From assembly GCF_027533645.1 (NCBI RefSeq), contig NZ_JAQAGY010000006.1, positions 1-64,000 on the forward strand: DNA of 64,000 nt, written 5' to 3'. How positions within the stretch are numbered: the first letter of the stretch is position 1; the number at the start of each line of letters is the position of its first letter. The stretch comes from Paenibacillus caseinilyticus (GTDB lineage: Bacteria; Bacillota; Bacilli; Paenibacillales; NBRC-103111). This document shows positions 1-7,555 of the stretch, one piece after another. The translations under genes were made by a program, and so were the position numbers. The notes under the pieces were generated by a model. The model saw only the letters and a list, made by a program, of their open reading frames with translations, did not search any database and had not been told where the DNA came from.

Positions 1-25
1 TCGGGCAAACCCGTTTTGAGCCATT

Positions 26-71
26 AAAAAAGACATCTGCTCCCTAAAAAATGGAGGCAGATGTCTTTTTT
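26..71. terminator. Bidirectional intrinsic terminator
   Basis: A stem of about 18 bp with one bulged base (AGACATCTGC paired with GCAGATGTCT, extended by TCC/GGA) has a run of A on its left and a run of T on its right. It can therefore end transcripts from both directions: the chromate transporter operon on the minus strand and whatever lies left of the window on the plus strand. Confidence 0.8.
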
Positions 72-180
72 GTAACTTCTATGAGACTCCCGATGAAAAA
101 GCGTTAGTTCTTCAGTGGCCTCCTTAATCCCCAGGGAACTCTTTCACCTTACCCTTGCGCACTCTTCACTGCGGTGCCGT

Positions 181-717
181 TCACTGAAAAAAAGCGATGC
201 CGAGGAGGCTGGACAGCGCCAGGACCGCCAACGGGTGAAGCTTATACCTTACCAGCGCGAAGAGCGACAGACCTACGATGACGAACATGCCGGCTGTATG
301 CCAGGTCAGCCAGGGCAGTCCTTCCCGCGGCAGCAAAAAATGAACGGCCGCATAAAAAATCATCCCGGTAATCACGGGCTTCAGTCCGTAAAAGGTCGTG
401 GCCACCCAGTCCGCCTTCTCCCACCGGAAGAGGAAGGCGCTCAGGACGATGATCAGGATGAGCGAGGGCAGAATCATCCCGGTTGTCGCGGCGAAGGCAC
501 CGGGCGCACCCGCTGCCTCATACCCGATCAGCGTAGCGCTGTTGGTGGCGACCGGGCCTGGCGCCATGCCAGCCAGCGCGACCAGCTCGGTGAACCGTTG
601 ATCCGCAAGCCAGCCGTGACCCAGAACTTCGTGGCGGATCAGCGGGATCATCGCATAGCCGCCGCCGAACGAGAACAATCCGATCTTCAGGAACGTGATG
701 AACATAGTCCACAGCAC
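181..717 (-). CDS. Chromate transporter, CHR family, short-chain subunit
   Basis: This 178-residue, mostly hydrophobic protein is a half-length CHR-family (ChrA) transporter, predicted to lie in the cytoplasmic membrane and to export chromate. The N-terminal family signature FSFGGGYAMIPL is at residues 16-27 and MAPGPVATN follows near residue 51. It lies 77 bp downstream of a second short CHR gene that carries the same FGGGYAMIP signature. Paired half-size subunits (as in Bacillus ywrA/ywrB) are thought to work together in place of one long fused ChrA. The family is clear; the substrate is inferred from the family. Confidence 0.85.
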   Translation of the reverse strand: MLWTMFITFLKIGLFSFGGGYAMIPLIRHEVLGHGWLADQRFTELVALAGMAPGPVATNSATLIGYEAAGAPGAFAATTGMILPSLILIIVLSAFLFRWEKADWVATTFYGLKPVITGMIFYAAVHFLLPREGLPWLTWHTAGMFVIVGLSLFALVRYKLHPLAVLALSSLLGIAFFQ

Positions 718-794
718 GGGGGCCGCCTCCTTTCCTTATTCTTATGATTACGTGAATAATCCGGATGATTTCACCTTGCAGCCTTCTGCTGTCC

Positions 795-1427
795 TCATAT
801 CCCGTCAGCGATGAAATAGTCCGCGTACTTATACGAAGGCACCGCTGCGGCGGCTGCCGGCTCCGGGCGCGTCATGTGCCCTGCGTCCCGCCGGGTCCGG
901 AGGAGAACCAGCCCATGGCCCAAGAGAAGCCCCCCTGCAATCAGCAGCATAGGGTGCACGCCGAACACTAGCAGCAGCACCAGGGCTGCGGCCGCCGTGA
1001 TCTGTGTGCCGCGGTCCACGAGAGAGGACTTGCCCATATTGTAAGCAGAGACCAGGATCAGCGCCGCCACCCCCGCTTGAATTCCCGCCAGGGCGGCTGC
1101 CGCCTTCGGATAATGCTGGACCTGCGCGAACGCCAGGCCAAGCACCAGGACGATCAGGAAAGTCGGCAGGGTGATCCCGAGTACGGCGGCAACGGCCCCC
1201 GGCACGCCTTTCATCCGGTATCCGATAAAAGCCGCCGCATTGACACCGATGCCACCGGGCGCCGATCCGGCTACGGATAACCCGCTGCTCATCTCCTCCC
1301 GGGAGATCCACTGCCGTTTGTCTATGAATTCGCGCTCGAGCAGCGGGATCATGGCATATCCTCCGCCGAAGGACATCGGCGAAATCCGGACAAAGGACCA
1401 GAACATCTTCATAAGAAGTGTGCTCAC
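795..1427 (-). CDS. Chromate transporter, CHR family, short-chain subunit (first gene of pair)
   Basis: This 210-residue membrane protein is the partner of the downstream CHR gene. The signature SFGGGYAMIPLLEREF lies near residues 19-34, followed by hydrophobic segments and a charged C-terminal tail rich in Ala and Pro that is probably cytoplasmic. The start is GTG at 1425-1427, chosen because AGGAGG (1435-1440 on the complement) sits 7 bases upstream; an overlapping ORF in another frame has no such site. With the downstream gene it would form a heteromeric chromate exporter. That function rests on family membership only. Confidence 0.85.
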   Translation of the reverse strand: MSTLLMKMFWSFVRISPMSFGGGYAMIPLLEREFIDKRQWISREEMSSGLSVAGSAPGGIGVNAAAFIGYRMKGVPGAVAAVLGITLPTFLIVLVLGLAFAQVQHYPKAAAALAGIQAGVAALILVSAYNMGKSSLVDRGTQITAAAALVLLLVFGVHPMLLIAGGLLLGHGLVLLRTRRDAGHMTRPEPAAAAAVPSYKYADYFIADGI

Positions 1428-1498
1428 TCGAATTCCTCCTCTTGCCTTTCTCTATGATGTCAAGGGAAGACACGGCTCCCCCTCTACTTTATAGCTTC

Positions 1499-1504
1499 AT
1501 TATA
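1499..1504 (-). promoter_or_regulatory. Possible -10 element of the chromate transporter operon
   Basis: A TATAAT hexamer reads on the minus strand 72 bp upstream of the GTG start of the first CHR gene. The hexamer 17 bases further upstream (TTTCAT) is a poor -35 match, so this is a weak call. No regulator binding site was recognised, and the rest of 1505-1693 shows nothing definite. Confidence 0.3.
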
Positions 1505-1693
1505 CTCTACTTTTTATCATTATGAAATAATCAAACGCGTATTTCCTCACATATCCGCATTAGAACATTTAAAGATTCTCATAATCTCTACTTATGAATA
1601 CCACGTATGCCCTAGTTTTAACCAAGTTGAACTATACTCCCCCATCTCCATGGGAATACACTGAATTCGGCTCCCTTTTCTTTCGTATAACAG

Positions 1694-1720
1694 AAAAAAA
1701 CTTGGACTCCCGCCCAAGTT
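1694..1720 (-). terminator. Intrinsic terminator after ymaF
   Basis: AACTTGG and CCAAGTT pair around an 8-base loop and are followed on the minus strand by seven T. It lies 47 bases downstream of the ymaF stop codon. Confidence 0.85.
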
Positions 1721-1767
1721 CCGTTTTGTACCCCTGTGTTATCCGCCGATGCCTCCAAGGCTCCCCC

Positions 1768-2169
1768 CTACCATCCCGGCGGCTCTACCCCGATCGGCGG
1801 TCCGCTGCGGCCCGCGTAGAGATGGATATGCCGGGGAATCGACAGGACCGTTGTATAATAGCCGGGCTCGGGGCGGAAGGGCTCGTCGTCCAGCTCCCCA
1901 TGCACCTCATGGTAATGAGTCCCGTCGGGAAGCGCGATAGGCGGCCCCGTCCTTCCGATCATCCGGTGAAAATGGCGCGCCGCCAGCCGTGTATGTCCCT
2001 GGAAGGTATGTATGTGGCCGTCCTGCCCAGTCCCGTTGACCGCGTAGGTATACACCAGCATGAGATGGCTGTGCCCGAGCTCCGCCGAGCTCTGAAGCCA
2101 GAACGCGTGGGCATGGGAAGGTCCCTCCGGCTCTGGCAGCCGCAGCTCTGCCCCGCTTTGCATCGTCAT
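1768..2169 (-). CDS. ymaF: YmaF family protein
   Basis: This 133-residue protein has the regularly spaced His pairs of the YmaF family: HAHAF, GHSHLM, GHIHTF, HFHRM, HYHEV and RHIHLY, suggesting metal binding, though no biochemical role is established for the family. The start is the ATG at 2167-2169, where GGGAGG lies 6 bases upstream; an upstream in-frame ATG 48 bases earlier has no comparable site. The protein is predicted to be soluble with no signal peptide. It is a single-gene unit between two terminators. Confidence 0.7.
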   Translation of the reverse strand: MTMQSGAELRLPEPEGPSHAHAFWLQSSAELGHSHLMLVYTYAVNGTGQDGHIHTFQGHTRLAARHFHRMIGRTGPPIALPDGTHYHEVHGELDDEPFRPEPGYYTTVLSIPRHIHLYAGRSGPPIGVEPPGW

Positions 2170-2255
2170 GGCGCGCCTCCCTTCCTTCCTTCCCATGTAT
2201 ACGCAGCAGAGGCGCACGACATGTCTTCCAGGCGGACGGCGTATGCCGTCACGCC

Positions 2256-2286
2256 AAAAAACCGGAAGTCATTTCTCTTCCGGTTT
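2256..2286 (-). terminator. Intrinsic terminator overlapping the end of ywbE
   Basis: The stem AACCGGAAG / CTTCCGGTT is followed on the minus strand by six T. The 5' arm and loop contain the last codons and stop of ywbE, so the terminator starts inside the gene. Confidence 0.85.
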
Positions 2287-2481
2287 CGCCAATTCTTGTA
2301 CGCGCCCGACTTGTCCGTCGGTGAGCCGTACTTTGATGCCGTGGGGATGCGAAGGGGAATTCGTCAGAATGTCCTTCACGATCCCGCGGGTCCGCTTGCC
2401 TGTACGCTGGTCCTGCTTCAGGACAACGGCTACTTCGAGCCCGGGCCGGATGTCTTTGCGGCTTTTGCCGCCCGGCACCAT
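2269..2481 (-). CDS. ywbE: YwbE family protein (DUF2196)
   Basis: This 70-residue protein of unknown function carries the family core GLEVAVVLKQDQRTGKRTRG followed by a SPSHPHGIKVRL segment, which covers nearly its whole length. A longer in-frame reading exists (to 2571), but the ATG at 2479-2481 is chosen: it begins at the family N-terminus and overlaps the stop codon of the upstream membrane gene in a TGATG junction, which indicates translational coupling. A basic, compact sequence suggests nucleic acid or protein binding, but this is a guess. Confidence 0.8.
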   Translation of the reverse strand: MVPGGKSRKDIRPGLEVAVVLKQDQRTGKRTRGIVKDILTNSPSHPHGIKVRLTDGQVGRVQELAKPEEK

Positions 2482-2666
2482 CACTGGGTCTCCGGCAGCG
2501 GAAGCCAGCCGGTATAGATGGCGTAGTAGAACAGGAAGGCGCTTACGAAGCCGAAGCCGATGCAGGTCCAAGCGATCGTTTTTCTTTTCTGGAAGAACAG
2601 CACGAAGGCCGCGCTGAAAAATGCCCCCATGACGAGGAGGCTGAGCAGCAGCTTGATGGTTGCCAT
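2481..2666 (-). CDS. Small membrane protein of unknown function
   Basis: This 61-residue protein has two predicted transmembrane segments (about residues 4-24 and 31-52) separated by a short basic loop QKRKT, so both ends probably face the same side. No family was recognised. Its stop codon shares one base with the ywbE start, so the two are probably translated together. A purine-rich site (AAAGGGG) lies about 13 bases before the ATG, which is distant. The coupling to ywbE is the main reason to believe the gene is real. Confidence 0.55.
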   Translation of the reverse strand: MATIKLLLSLLVMGAFFSAAFVLFFQKRKTIAWTCIGFGFVSAFLFYYAIYTGWLPLPETQ

Positions 2667-2912
2667 GGATTACGTGATGCCCCTTTCTGGAATCTGGCCC
2701 TTGGATGAACTGGCCGGGCTATGAGATCTGAGCTGGGGGCCAGGATCCGGAGCCAGGCGGGAGCTCTTGCCCCACCAACCAAATTACCATATTTCCGCAC
2801 AAAATGACACCTCGGCCCTTTTCGGATCGGTGACAAATTGATGAAAAGCATATTCAGCCCCTGACCCGGGTACTTATTAGGGATGCAGTTGTGCGAAAAG
2901 GGGGAGCGCCCA

Positions 2913-3353
2913 TTGAGACGGAAATGGCCGTGGCTTCTGGCCGGCGTCACGCTCGCAGGGGCAGCAGGTCTGTGGGGCGGCGCCGGCACCGCCCATCCGA
3001 ATGATGCTGCGGGAGCGGATTACGCTGTGCAAAGGGAGTATGCAGTGGATGGATATACGATCGTCGTGGCCTCTAACGAAGGAACGGCCCGGGTCCTTCA
3101 AGAGAAGATGTTCACCGTATCGGTTAAGGGAGCAGACGGCATGCCGGTCACCGGAGCACAGCTGCTCCTCGCGATCGATATGCCGGATATGTTCTGCGGC
3201 ACCTCCCGGGCCGAGCTCGGCGAGACGGAGCCTGGACGCTATACGGGCAGCGGCATACCGCTGATGGCAGGCCGCCAGAAGGCCGAAGTAACCGTGAAGG
3301 GAGCGGGGGGTGCTGTGCTTAAGGTGGATTATCCTTTCTTGGCGGAGCGTTAG
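2913..3353 (+). CDS. YtkA/FixH-like exported protein
   Basis: This is the only plus-strand gene. The 146-residue product has a basic start, a hydrophobic segment (residues 6-22) and a probable signal peptidase site near GAGTAHP, followed by a YtkA/FixH-like beta domain (about residues 48-144). The TTG at 2913-2915 is preferred because GGGGGAG lies 6 bases upstream; the ATG at 2883 has no ribosome binding site. Met90, Met93 and Cys95 (MPDMFC) sit where related proteins have Met-rich copper-binding loops. It converges on the SafE-like and copA genes, so a role in extracytoplasmic copper handling is plausible but inferred. Confidence 0.65.
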   Translation: MRRKWPWLLAGVTLAGAAGLWGGAGTAHPNDAAGADYAVQREYAVDGYTIVVASNEGTARVLQEKMFTVSVKGADGMPVTGAQLLLAIDMPDMFCGTSRAELGETEPGRYTGSGIPLMAGRQKAEVTVKGAGGAVLKVDYPFLAER

Positions 3354-3439
3354 TGTGTTCTTCCCATGGGCTGAGTGAGCTCCTGCCGCCGGCAGCATCG
3401 GACCGGCAGGGGCCGCTTCCCGGTAAGCACTCCCCCCGG

Positions 3440-4132
3440 CTACCACAGCCACGGGTGCACGGACGGGATCCAGCCGCCTGCGGCCAGGCCGCGCAGAATA
3501 CAGAGCACGCCCATCGTCACAGCGACGGCCGTTCCGGCGGCACGGGCCCGGCTGCGCAAGGCGCGCCCGAGCCGGCGGGCCGTCAAGCCCGCGAGGAGCA
3601 GCGCCGGTACGGTGCCGAGCCCGAAGGCCGCCAGGAGCAGCGCTCCTCTGTAAGGGCTGCCCCCGGCTGCCGCATTCATCTGCATCGCATAGGTCAAGCC
3701 GCAGGGCAGGAATCCGAGAAGCAGGCCGCCCAGCAGCGCCGCTGCGGGGGTGCCCTTGCCCTTCCAGCGGAGGCCTCTGCGCTCTGCCGAGGCGCGCAGC
3801 CGCCGCAGCGCGGCCGGCACCGGAATCCGCAGCCTCGTGCCCCGCAGCGCCCACAGAAGGATCAGGCATCCGCCCACGAAGGTCGCCGCCCCCTGCAGCT
3901 CGGCGATCCGCCCCGCCCCGTCGATGAAAGAACCGACGGCGCCCATGAAGGCACCGAGCATAGTGTAAGTCAGCACCCGGCCCGCGTTGTAGAACAGAAC
4001 CGCCCGCAGCGGACCGCTGCGGGCTTCAAGCGCATAACCGGCAGCGGTCCCCCCGCACATCCCGATGCAGTGCGGGGCGCCGAAGAGCCCGCCCAGCAGC
4101 GCCAAGACCGCATCACTCCAGGGCATCGTCAT
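3440..4132 (-). CDS. SafE/DsbD-type six-helix membrane protein, copper-associated
   Basis: This 230-residue integral membrane protein belongs to the sulfite exporter TauE/SafE-like family within the DsbD transmembrane group (CcoS/CcoH neighbourhood, COG2836-like). Two features are characteristic: PHCIGMCGG at residues 20-28 near the first helix and GFLPCGL at 140-146 in a later helix, with conserved Cys22, Cys26 and Cys144. Such proteins are often encoded beside copper ATPases and act in cytochrome oxidase assembly or copper and thiol handling. The start is the ATG at 4132, with GGAGG 7 bases upstream. It is 83 bp downstream of copA and probably co-transcribed. The exact substrate is unknown. 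Confidence 0.7.
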   Translation of the reverse strand: MTMPWSDAVLALLGGLFGAPHCIGMCGGTAAGYALEARSGPLRAVLFYNAGRVLTYTMLGAFMGAVGSFIDGAGRIAELQGAATFVGGCLILLWALRGTRLRIPVPAALRRLRASAERRGLRWKGKGTPAAALLGGLLLGFLPCGLTYAMQMNAAAGGSPYRGALLLAAFGLGTVPALLLAGLTARRLGRALRSRARAAGTAVAVTMGVLCILRGLAAGGWIPSVHPWLW

Positions 4133-4215
4133 GAGGCTGCCTCCTCTCTCTCGTTCCTCATCCTCCGAAGCTTATAAGCGCTTAAGACACGCCTCAATCA
4201 CGTCTTAGTGAAGCC

Positions 4216-6444
4216 TTAAGCGCGCTGCAGACGCAGCGCATTACAGACAACTGTCACCGAACTCAGCGCCATCGCCGTGCAGGCCATCCATGGGGCTAGC
4301 TGGCCGGTGACCGCGAGCGGAACGGCCAACACATTGTAGCCGAAGGAGAGCAGCAGGTTCTGGTAGATGACCCGCATCGTCCTGCGGGAGATCCGGTAGG
4401 CCGCCGCGATGCTGCGTATATCGCTGGTCTGCAGGTGGACACCGGCCGCCGCCTTCGCCGCGTCCGTGCCGCTTCCGACCGCGAAGCCTACATCCGCTGC
4501 CGCCAGCGCCGGGGCATCGTTAATCCCGTCGCCTGCGGCCGCGACCCGCCGCCCTTCACGGCGCAGCCGGCGGACCAGCTCCAGCTTCTGCTCTGGCCGC
4601 ATGTCCGCGTACCAACGCCGGATGCCCGCCTGAGCGGCTGTCCGTCTCGCCGCCTCCTCGTGGTCGCCCGTGACGAGTACGACGTCCACACCGGCCGCCT
4701 TCAGCTTCTCTACCGTAGCCCGGGCGCCAGGACGCAGCGGGTCGTTCAAGGAAGCCAGCCCGCTCCAGCGTCCGTCTGCAGCCGCATACAGCAGCTGTCT
4801 GCCTTCGCTCCGCCACTTCGCCTCCTGCGCGTCCAGCGGCGGGATGGCGATGCCCAGGCTCTCCAGCCACCGCCGGCTGCCCATGTGAAGCGTCCGGCCG
4901 CGGACGACGGCCCGTACGCCGCAGCCGGGCACGGAGGCGAATTCCGCAGCGGCAGACAGCGCTAGACCCCGCCGCTGTGCTTCCCTGACGACCGCCTGCG
5001 ACAAGGGGTGCTCCGAGGACTGTCCCGCCGCGGCGAGCTCTTGCAGCAGCGCGGATTGCGTCAAGCCCGCGGCCGGGTAAAGCCCGGTCACCCGCGGCTT
5101 CCCCGCTGTCAGCGTGCCGGTCTTATCCAGCAGGAGCACATCGGTGCCTTGAAGCTCTTCGAGCATCCGCCCGTCCCGGAACAGTACGCCCTGCTGGGCG
5201 GCCCGGCCGGATCCGACGAGAACCGATACCGGGGTAGCAAGCCCCAGTGCGCAGGGACAAGCGATGAGCAGCACCGCAATCGCCTTCTCCAAGGCATGAG
5301 CGGCGGCTCCGGGTTCGCCCCACACATACCACCAGGCGAAGGTCACGAGGGCCGTCATCACGATCAGCGGCACGAAGATGCCGGACACCCGGTCCGCAAT
5401 CCGTTGGATCGGGGCCTTGGTGCCCTGCGCCTCCTCGACCATCCGGACCATCCGGGCCACCGTGGAGCGGCTCTCGGGCGCTGTCACCTGCACGGTCAGT
5501 GCACCGCTTCCGTTCAGCGTGCCGGCCAGCACAAGAGCTCCCGGCCTCTTCTCGGCCGGCAGGCTCTCGCCGGTCACCAGCGATTCATCGACCTCCGACC
5601 GGCCCTCCAAGACTACACCGTCCAGCGGCACCTGTTCGCCCGGCCGGATCAGGATCATCGTGCCCTCGCGCACTTCGTCCGCGCGGCGCCTCTCGGCCCG
5701 GCCCTCCTCGAATATCGTTACTTCCCTGGGCTGCAGCTCTCTCAGAGCGGTAATGCTGCTTACCGTGCGCCGTTTGGCGGCGGACTCGAGCCACTTCCCG
5801 AGCCAGACGATCGTGAAGATCATCACGCTCGTATCGAAGAAATAGGAAGAGGCATGGACATGCCCGCCTCCCGGACCCAGGAGCGGATCTCCTCCCGCGT
5901 TCAACAGCCGGTAATGACTGTAGAAGTACGCCGCCGAGCTGCCGAGCACCACTAACACATCCATCGATGCTCCTCCGGCCCGCAGCGCCTTCCAGGCCCG
6001 GTAATAGAACGGACCCCCGAGGACGAACTGCACTGGTGTCGCAAGCGCCAACTGGAACCAAGGGTTCAGCAGCAGCGGAGGCACCCACCAGGAAGCCGAC
6101 CACGCATGGTGCGGTGCCATAGCCCAGAGGAAGGGCAGCAGCGCTGCCGCACCGGCCAGGAAGCTCCTCCGGCTGCGCCGTACCTCCTCTTCCGCCTCCT
6201 CCTCTGCCCTTCCCTCTTCCTTGGGTGAAGCGCCAAAACCGAGCCCCTCTATGCGGGCAATCACCCGCTGTTCGTCCGTACGGCTCGGGTCCGTGGTCAC
6301 GGACGCCCGCCTAAGCGCCAGATTCACGTGGATTTCCTCCACGCCGTCCAGCTTGCCTACCGCCCGCTCGATCCGGGCCGCACAGGCTGCGCAGGTCATG
6401 CCGGTAATATCGAAGGTCCACTGCGCCAGCGATTGGGTCGACAT
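4216..6444 (-). CDS. copA: Copper-exporting P1B-type ATPase
   Basis: This 742-residue P-type ATPase couples ATP hydrolysis to Cu(I) export across the cytoplasmic membrane. It has a single N-terminal heavy-metal domain with GMTCAAC (Cys18, Cys21), the actuator motif TGES (residues 291-294), the transport motif CPC (396-398), the phosphorylation motif DKTGT beginning at Asp440, GDGIND in the nucleotide domain, and the late-helix YN and MxxSS residues typical of Cu(I) pumps. Bacillus CopA has two metal domains; this one has one. GGGGGA lies about 8 bases before the ATG. The downstream SafE-like gene is likely in the same operon. Confidence 0.95.
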   Translation of the reverse strand: MSTQSLAQWTFDITGMTCAACAARIERAVGKLDGVEEIHVNLALRRASVTTDPSRTDEQRVIARIEGLGFGASPKEEGRAEEEAEEEVRRSRRSFLAGAAALLPFLWAMAPHHAWSASWWVPPLLLNPWFQLALATPVQFVLGGPFYYRAWKALRAGGASMDVLVVLGSSAAYFYSHYRLLNAGGDPLLGPGGGHVHASSYFFDTSVMIFTIVWLGKWLESAAKRRTVSSITALRELQPREVTIFEEGRAERRRADEVREGTMILIRPGEQVPLDGVVLEGRSEVDESLVTGESLPAEKRPGALVLAGTLNGSGALTVQVTAPESRSTVARMVRMVEEAQGTKAPIQRIADRVSGIFVPLIVMTALVTFAWWYVWGEPGAAAHALEKAIAVLLIACPCALGLATPVSVLVGSGRAAQQGVLFRDGRMLEELQGTDVLLLDKTGTLTAGKPRVTGLYPAAGLTQSALLQELAAAGQSSEHPLSQAVVREAQRRGLALSAAAEFASVPGCGVRAVVRGRTLHMGSRRWLESLGIAIPPLDAQEAKWRSEGRQLLYAAADGRWSGLASLNDPLRPGARATVEKLKAAGVDVVLVTGDHEEAARRTAAQAGIRRWYADMRPEQKLELVRRLRREGRRVAAAGDGINDAPALAAADVGFAVGSGTDAAKAAAGVHLQTSDIRSIAAAYRISRRTMRVIYQNLLLSFGYNVLAVPLAVTGQLAPWMACTAMALSSVTVVCNALRLQRA

Positions 6445-6445
6445 C

Positions 6446-6517
6446 TATGAATCCCCCGCTTTCCGTACACATCTATATCAACTGATATAATATATGGACG
6501 GGCAGCGGGGTTCATGA
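6446..6517. promoter_or_regulatory. copA promoter region with nested dyads
   Basis: A perfect inverted repeat ATATCA-AC-TGATAT (6475-6488) sits at the centre of a wider imperfect dyad, TATGAATCCCCCGC (6446-6459) against GCGGGGTTCATGA (6505-6517); both centres fall near 6481-6482. The inner repeat supplies an extended -10 on each strand: TGATATAAT reading rightward (6483-6491) and TGATATAGA reading leftward towards copA (6472-6480). The GC-tract arms could be sites for a copper regulator such as CsoR, but their 45-bp separation is not the usual CsoR arrangement. The function is inferred. Confidence 0.4.
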
Positions 6518-6599
6518 CTGTATCGGTTCCAGCGTCACCAAAAAGAAAAAAAGGAAAGTACGTGCTTGTTCAAACGTTTTTGCGTGGAGAGGGATGAAT

Positions 6600-6650
6600 A
6601 TGGGGTTCCAGCCGCTGTTACAGTCCTGTGGACATGAATTTATGTTCTAG
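6600..6650 (+). CDS. Possible 16-codon ORF divergent from copA
   Basis: This very short plus-strand ORF (MGFQPLLQSCGHEFMF) is preceded by GGAGAGGG with 6-base spacing from the ATG at 6600 and lies about 110 bp downstream of the rightward extended -10 at 6483-6491. Its 3' half overlaps the 5' arm of a stable hairpin (6612-6676). The Cys, His and Met content near the end could bind metal. No homologue was recognised, and an ORF this short could easily be chance. Confidence 0.2.
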   Translation: MGFQPLLQSCGHEFMF

Positions 6651-6676
6651 CGGTAGTCACATGACTGTAAAGGCGG
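6612..6676 (+). ncRNA. Candidate structured RNA element
   Basis: The arms CCGCTGTTACAGTC (6612-6625) and GACTGTAAAGGCGG (6663-6676) form a 14-position stem, and GGACAT/ATGTTC forms an inner hairpin. In both stems an otherwise mismatched position becomes a G-U pair only when read as plus-strand RNA, which argues for plus-strand transcription. There is no T-run after it, so it is not a simple terminator, and no plus-strand gene follows. The rest of the gap 6518-6825 shows nothing else I can identify. Confidence 0.35.
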
Positions 6677-6825
6677 TCGCTTCGCTCTTCCACCTCATCC
6701 CCATCCCTTTTACTCTTCTATGCGTTCTCCCGCTTCTTCCAAGCGATTCGTGATTCAGTATGCATAGTCATGAATACCTTCTAATACTCCGGATACATCT
6801 ACATTTTAGAAATTCTACAATATAC

Positions 6826-6848
6826 AAAAAACCGGCCTGCCGGCCGGC
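6826..6848 (-). terminator. Intrinsic terminator after nikR
   Basis: CCGGCC-GGCA-GGCCGG is followed by six T on the minus strand, 12 bases beyond the nikR stop codon. Confidence 0.85.
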
Positions 6849-6859
6849 TTTCCTTTGAC

Positions 6860-7366
6860 TTATAGGGGACGACGGCTCTCTCCCATCTTCCCTTTGGATG
6901 AGGAATGGACATGGCCGTGGTCTCCCGGCGCCGTCGTCCCCCTCCCATCCGCATACGTAACGGAAAGCTCCGCGTACAGTACGCCTTTCTGTACTTGAAT
7001 GCGTTGATGCAGCTCCCGCAGACGGGACAACACCCCGCGGACGACGATGACCTCCATGCATTGGTCATGATTCAAATGTACATGCATGGTCGAAATGATG
7101 TCATGGTGATAATCGTGCTGAAGCTCCATCAGCACCAGCGGCAGATCCGTCATATGATGGTCATAGACCATGACGATCGTCCCCGCCACGGCTTGTGTAC
7201 CTTGCAGGGCGCTGGGCTCGAGCAGCACACGCCGGACCAGATCCCGGATTGCCTCGGAACGGTTCGTATACCCCTGCTCCGTAATATAGCGGTCGAACTG
7301 CTTTACGAGTTCGTCCGGCATGGAGACGCCGAAGCGGGTCAGCACGTCTTTTTCCATTCCCGTCAC
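6860..7366 (-). CDS. nikR: Nickel-responsive transcriptional regulator NikR
   Basis: This roughly 168-residue protein has an N-terminal ribbon-helix-helix DNA-binding domain (RFGVSMPDELVKQFD...) and a C-terminal ACT-like nickel-sensing domain. Four metal ligands are spaced exactly as in E. coli NikR (His76, His87, His89, Cys95): the first His in LQHDYH, then HVH and the Cys in NHDQC. The start is uncertain: GTG at 7366 has GGGAGG 9 bases upstream, GTG at 7375 abuts that site, and ATG at 7357 is further away. No nickel transporter, urease or hydrogenase gene is nearby, so its targets are elsewhere. The C-terminal tail is short and basic. Confidence 0.9.
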   Translation of the reverse strand: MTGMEKDVLTRFGVSMPDELVKQFDRYITEQGYTNRSEAIRDLVRRVLLEPSALQGTQAVAGTIVMVYDHHMTDLPLVLMELQHDYHHDIISTMHVHLNHDQCMEVIVVRGVLSRLRELHQRIQVQKGVLYAELSVTYADGRGTTAPGDHGHVHSSSKGKMGESRRPL

Positions 7367-7456
7367 ACCCGTCACCCTCCCATTCGACTCTCTAATCCTA
7401 TCCCTCTATTGTAGCATACCTGGGCAGTCGGCAGCACGGGGGAGTTGGGGGCTTGG

Positions 7457-7491
7457 AAAAAAAGGCCGCCTGTGCTTCTGCGGGCACGGGC
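7457..7491 (-). terminator. Probable intrinsic terminator after the 55-residue ORF
   Basis: GCCCGTGC and GCACAGGC pair with one mismatch, followed by GGCC and seven T on the minus strand. Confidence 0.55.
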
Positions 7492-7521
7492 AACATAGAC
7501 TCGCCCGCGGCGGGGCGGCAT

Positions 7522-7555
7522 TACAACAAATCTTCCGACTACAACAAATCTTCCG
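7522..7555. repeat. Tandem duplication of 16 bases, period 18
   Basis: TACAACAAATCTTCCG occurs at 7522-7537 and again at 7540-7555. The duplication covers the 3' end of the small ORF, so its last codons (SPEDLL) and stop are followed by a second near copy encoding SEDLL and another in-frame stop. Confidence 0.85.

Noticed and set aside
1594..2517. A 307-codon plus-strand frame over ymaF and ywbE
   Set aside because: It covers two recognisable minus-strand genes and their terminators.
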